Assembly (NCBI GenBank): GCA_019309605.1
Contig: JAFDFW010000130.1
Coordinates: 1-7,932 of the forward strand
DNA length: 7,932 nt
From: Deltaproteobacteria bacterium
GTDB taxonomy: Bacteria > Myxococcota_A > Polyangia > Polyangiales > Houyiibacteriaceae
Reading direction: 5' to 3'
In this document: positions 6,301 through 7,932 of the stretch, piece after piece
Position numbering within the stretch: the first letter of the stretch is position 1
Layout of the letters: each line of letters begins with the position of its first letter
The notes under the pieces: model-generated
Databases searched by the model: none
Seen by the model: the letters and a program-made list of their open reading frames with translations, nothing else
What the model was told of the DNA's origin: nothing
Translations under genes and position numbers: made by a program

Positions 6301-7932
6301 ATGGATGGTGGCTGTGCCGTCGAGGTTGCGGAAGGAGAGATCCTTGTCGGTGGTCAGCGCGCTGCCCACGTAGCTGGCGAGCCAACCGCATGGCTGGAGC
6401 GCCGCTTCGAGGAAGACGCAGAACGGCATCGTGGGCACGCCGTTTTCGCGGAAGTACCACTCTTCGATCGCGGGAACGTCGTACTCAATGACGATCTTCG
6501 TGCCGGCCTCGAGCACACCGATGGCTCCGTCGGTCTGCGTGACGCGGCTCATGAAGTGGTATGGCGGACCCGGAAGGCGAGCGACGCGGCGGGTGCCGTC
6601 GAAGACCTCGTACATCGGGCCAAACGCGTCGCTCGGCTTGCCCCACGCGCACGCGAGGAGGGAGGCGTAGTCGAACTGGAAGTCACCAGCGGATGCGACC
6701 GGCTTGGACTCCTCGTGGTTGGCGAGGAGCTCGGGCATCGAGGTCATCGGCCAGTCGGGAACCATCCGCAGTCCCATCCGGCGTGCGTGGAAAGCGCCGA
6801 GGCCGTCGACCGTGCACAGGAGGTCGGCGTACAGCATCGGGATGGGCCCGTCATGAACTTCCTCGATGAAGATCTCGTAGGTGAGCTCCTTGGAGCTCGG
6901 GATGACCTGGCCGCGACACAGGAGCTGGTACTTCTCGTCTGGGATGGGCTCGAAACGCCAACCATCCTTCTCGAGTGTGTAGCCGAGCCCGGCCATGTAG
7001 AAGGACATCATCTGCAGGCAGCCCTCAAACATCAGGGTGCCGGGCATGCAGGGGTCGTTCTTGAAGTGTCCGCCGAAGAACCAGTCGTCAGGATGGATCT
7101 CGGTGACGGCCTTCATGTAGCCGCGGCCCCAGGGACCGCCCTTGGGATCGAAGTCGGTGATCTTCTCGAGGAACAGGAGGTCGCCCGACTGAATCTTCGG
7201 CGTCCGAGTGTGCGTCTGGCCCAGCTCGAAACCCGGGCCGAAGCAGCCGTAGACATCGGCGTCCGAAAGGGCACGGATCTGCTCCTGCGTGAAGCTCGAA
7301 CGCGTGCACTCGACGGCGGGCGCATCGACGCGGGCCTCGGCGATGATTTCCTGCTCCTCCGGCTTCCAGAGAATGCCAACGGAGTCGTCGAGCTCCCCCT
7401 CCGTGAAGAAGCCTGCTTGTCCACTGCGAACGGAGAGCACCGGCTCATCGTTGATGTGGCAATCGTAGTGGAAGAAGAAGAGGCGGATGTCGCCCTGGCT
7501 GGCGTGGCCGTCGACATGAATGTCGTAGCAAAGGGTTTCGCCGGGGCGGGGAAGCGAGCGATGATAGGTGAGCTCGCAACCGAGGAGTCGGTAAGCGCGG
7601 TCGCCTTGGTTCAGGAAGTCGGCCCCGAGGTAGCTGATCAGGAAGAGGTCGGCCTGACCCGACTCGATCATGACGCCGGCGGGCATGTAGCCCGCGTTCA
7701 TGAACCAGTCGTCTTCACGAACGTCGGTCTCGGTCCAAACGGTGCCCTTCTTCATGGAACCGGGCTCGGCGTCGATCCCGGTGACGCGCGTCGCCAAAAG
7801 GAGGGGCGGCTCGGGCATGCGGCACTGCACCGCGTAGGAGTCTTGCTGTTCGAAGAGGGGGCCGAAGATCTCGGAGATGCGGCCGCCCGCGTGGATCTCG
7901 AGTGCGGCGCGATCGAACGTCGGGCCCTTTGG
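3397..7932 (-). CDS. pfaC: PUFA-synthase-type lipid synthase subunit (PfaC/Pfa3-like): DH-DH-PKS DH-acyltransferase, N-terminus beyond window
   Basis: C-terminal 1511 residues of a giant multienzyme; the frame is open to base 7932. Residues are numbered from that edge. The first ones (ISEIFGPLFEQQD, then RMPEPPLLL) are the conserved entry to the PfaC dehydratase, so the GTG at 7830 is internal, not the start. Domains: FabA-like double hotdog 1 (1-394, catalytic-type His289), double hotdog 2 (419-789, His682), PKS-type dehydratase (804-1064), unassigned segment (1074-1192), PlsC/AGPAT-like acyltransferase (1194-1434), helical tail to 1511. In PUFA synthases this subunit usually begins with KS and chain-length-factor domains, expected off-window. 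Such enzymes make long-chain polyunsaturated acids by iterative condensation with dehydration/isomerisation. The terminal acyltransferase matches what I recall of myxobacterial Pfa3 proteins. The alternative is a related secondary-lipid synthase with another product. Overlaps the hydrolase gene by one base. Sure of the class, less of the product. Confidence 0.88.
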   Translation of the reverse strand, partial: PKGPTFDRAALEIHAGGRISEIFGPLFEQQDSYAVQCRMPEPPLLLATRVTGIDAEPGSMKKGTVWTETDVREDDWFMNAGYMPAGVMIESGQADLFLISYLGADFLNQGDRAYRLLGCELTYHRSLPRPGETLCYDIHVDGHASQGDIRLFFFHYDCHINDEPVLSVRSGQAGFFTEGELDDSVGILWKPEEQEIIAEARVDAPAVECTRSSFTQEQIRALSDADVYGCFGPGFELGQTHTRTPKIQSGDLLFLEKITDFDPKGGPWGRGYMKAVTEIHPDDWFFGGHFKNDPCMPGTLMFEGCLQMMSFYMAGLGYTLEKDGWRFEPIPDEKYQLLCRGQVIPSSKELTYEIFIEEVHDGPIPMLYADLLCTVDGLGAFHARRMGLRMVPDWPMTSMPELLANHEESKPVASAGDFQFDYASLLACAWGKPSDAFGPMYEVFDGTRRVARLPGPPYHFMSRVTQTDGAIGVLEAGTKIVIEYDVPAIEEWYFRENGVPTMPFCVFLEAALQPCGWLASYVGSALTTDKDLSFRNLDGTATIHREVVPSDGVFRTEVEITNISQSAGMIIESFEVKCYCDDELAYELGTVFGFFPGEALANQVGLPIDDAYRAQIEAESDFLVDLTQRPERYCSGTLSLADPMLLMIDRVTAFDASGGREGLGFLRAEKDVDPDEWFFKAHFFQDPVQPGSLGIEAMLQLLQFHMIHTGMAEGIEDARFEPIAVGKPHSWKYRGQVVPKNELISSTVEIIETGTDERGVYAMCDASLWCDGKRIYEAKGLGMRIVSGGLPPFDGPAKSGGANQGEELLDPECDTWLGDHRPTWTVPALALMSMVDRLAGAAGSGTSDVVGLTDVQVQRWLPIAGPTRLATETKIVEGGVDAELGFFREARDPRLSRFETAAKGRVHRRGDGWASTLSRDLPPLEGGEEVDDPYGSGALFHGPAFHYLTQLTMGTNGARAQLDAGAGTVPHGTLNQGLLDACTHAIPHDRLQLWSSEIADDLVAYPYRIPEAVFDGSPPTSGDVRVEVRFDGFDGNPRFPAFRVQLWAGDRLWANLRLVEVLLPKGPIGSAKAADRRAFLRDRKHVEGLALSRLSDGETRLNAAEMKGSDWLPGTLSAAYALTGTGTAADAVREIAVKDHVAQRTGVHPSAVRVVEGGAITAADPLTRIPLEISDEGEDRVVRDSGAPVRDISLVREFWSNWFGIGQWPVEDLYYGLLRRFVRAVHVEDADAMLPLAGKPVLYLANHQVGIESLLFSIIASALNGVPTLALAKVEHKQTWLGQLTQHCFTYPGVEDPGVIAYFDRQDPSSLPRIVAQLREGIEGEAKSLMVHVEGTRSLSCREPVRKMSGVFIDMAVEAGVPIVPVRFVGGLPIEPLEERIEFPIGMGSQEYYLGRPILPEELQGVPYKERIDRVVGAINGLGPSADEEVPFEGDPVFAAKVDAWVEKTGATSDDATLFRALEELRARGSEVERLLAAAHGGQLRLDDSPKGRWLKELARRLFGEHGPSVA
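3631..4353 (-). other. Domain: PlsC/AGPAT-like acyltransferase, inside the synthase gene
   Basis: Glycerolipid-acyltransferase motifs appear in order: motif I as NHQVGIE (His1247, codon 4192-4194, then Glu1252, codon 4177-4179, an H-x4-E form), motif III as VEGTRS (Glu1334, codon 3931-3933), and motif IV as VPIVPVRF. The domain is expected to transfer the finished acyl chain from the synthase carrier protein to a lysophosphatidate-like acceptor. Fusion to a PUFA synthase is known from myxobacteria. No transmembrane helix is evident in it. Confidence 0.85.
4741..5523 (-). other. Domain: PKS-type dehydratase (PS-DH-like), inside the synthase gene
   Basis: Unlike the two FabA-type units, this segment resembles polyketide-synthase dehydratases: LGDHRPTWTVPALALMSMVD in the first half, then GPAFHYL and LLDACTH in the second. 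Candidate catalytic residues are His820 (codon 5473-5475) and Asp980 (codon 4993-4995), with His984 at the D-x3-Q/H position. The usual H-x3-G-x4-P motif is altered: Trp stands where Gly is expected and the Pro is displaced. Whether it dehydrates, and on which intermediate, is uncertain. Confidence 0.7.
5566..6678 (-). other. Domain: FabA-like double-hotdog dehydratase 2 (inside the synthase gene)
   Basis: Same architecture as dehydratase 1. The first hotdog (EEWYFRENGVPTMPFCVFLE) has no His at the active position. The second, reading WFFKAHFFQDPVQPGSLGIE, has the active-type His (fragment residue 682, codon 5887-5889) with Glu696 at the FabA Asp position. It is clearly a diverged internal repeat of dehydratase 1; both second hotdogs share the WFF-x2-HF-x2-DP-x2-PG frame. 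Boundaries are approximate. Confidence 0.85.
6751..7932 (-). other. Domain: FabA-like double-hotdog dehydratase 1 (inside the synthase gene)
   Basis: Two hotdog folds in tandem mimic a FabA dimer. In the first, the region DDWFMNAGYMPAGVMIESGQ lacks the catalytic His and is about four residues shorter there. In the second, WFFGGHFKNDPCMPGTLMFE carries the FabA-type active His (fragment residue 289, codon 7066-7068), with Glu303 at the position of the FabA active-site Asp. This one-sided arrangement is what is known for PfaC dehydratases. Boundaries are approximate. Confidence 0.85.

Noticed and set aside
7828..7830. GTG as the synthase start codon
   Set aside because: The frame stays open for 34 more codons to the window edge, and those residues continue the conserved PfaC dehydratase entry sequence, so the GTG is an internal Val.

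Overview
The window is GC-rich, dense bacterial DNA. Its gene content suggests a myxobacterium-like organism (Myxococcota, former Deltaproteobacteria). The pointers are a PfaC/Pfa3-type polyunsaturated fatty acid (PUFA) synthase ending in an acylglycerol-phosphate acyltransferase domain, a Cys-rich exported protein with a Gly4-Ala tail, and a diaminopentanoate-dehydrogenase-like oxidoreductase. This placement is inference; no rRNA or other marker gene is present.

Layout. 1-726 (minus): N-terminal half of an Amt ammonium transporter, running off the left edge. 727-856: short divergent intergenic region. 857-1939 (plus): NAD(P)-binding oxidoreductase whose 3' end carries a perfect 32-bp tandem duplication that changes its last residues. 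1959-2282 (minus): small Cys-rich exported protein with a Gly/Ala tail encoded by six 15-bp repeats. 2283-2491: intergenic stretch with a possible promoter for the small gene. 2492-3397 (minus): membrane-anchored alpha/beta hydrolase. 3397-7932 (minus): the dominant feature, the C-terminal 1511 residues of a multidomain lipid synthase subunit whose N-terminus lies beyond the right edge.

The synthase reads in order: FabA-like double-hotdog dehydratase 1, FabA-like double-hotdog dehydratase 2, a PKS-type dehydratase, an unassigned segment, a PlsC/AGPAT-type acyltransferase and a helical tail. Its stop codon overlaps the hydrolase start by one base (TAGTG), so the two are probably translated as a coupled pair. 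A plausible reading is that the dehydratases process the growing chain, the acyltransferase moves the product onto a lysophospholipid-like acceptor, and the hydrolase cleaves or edits an acyl ester or thioester near the membrane. The amt, oxidoreductase and small-protein genes show no obvious functional link to this operon.
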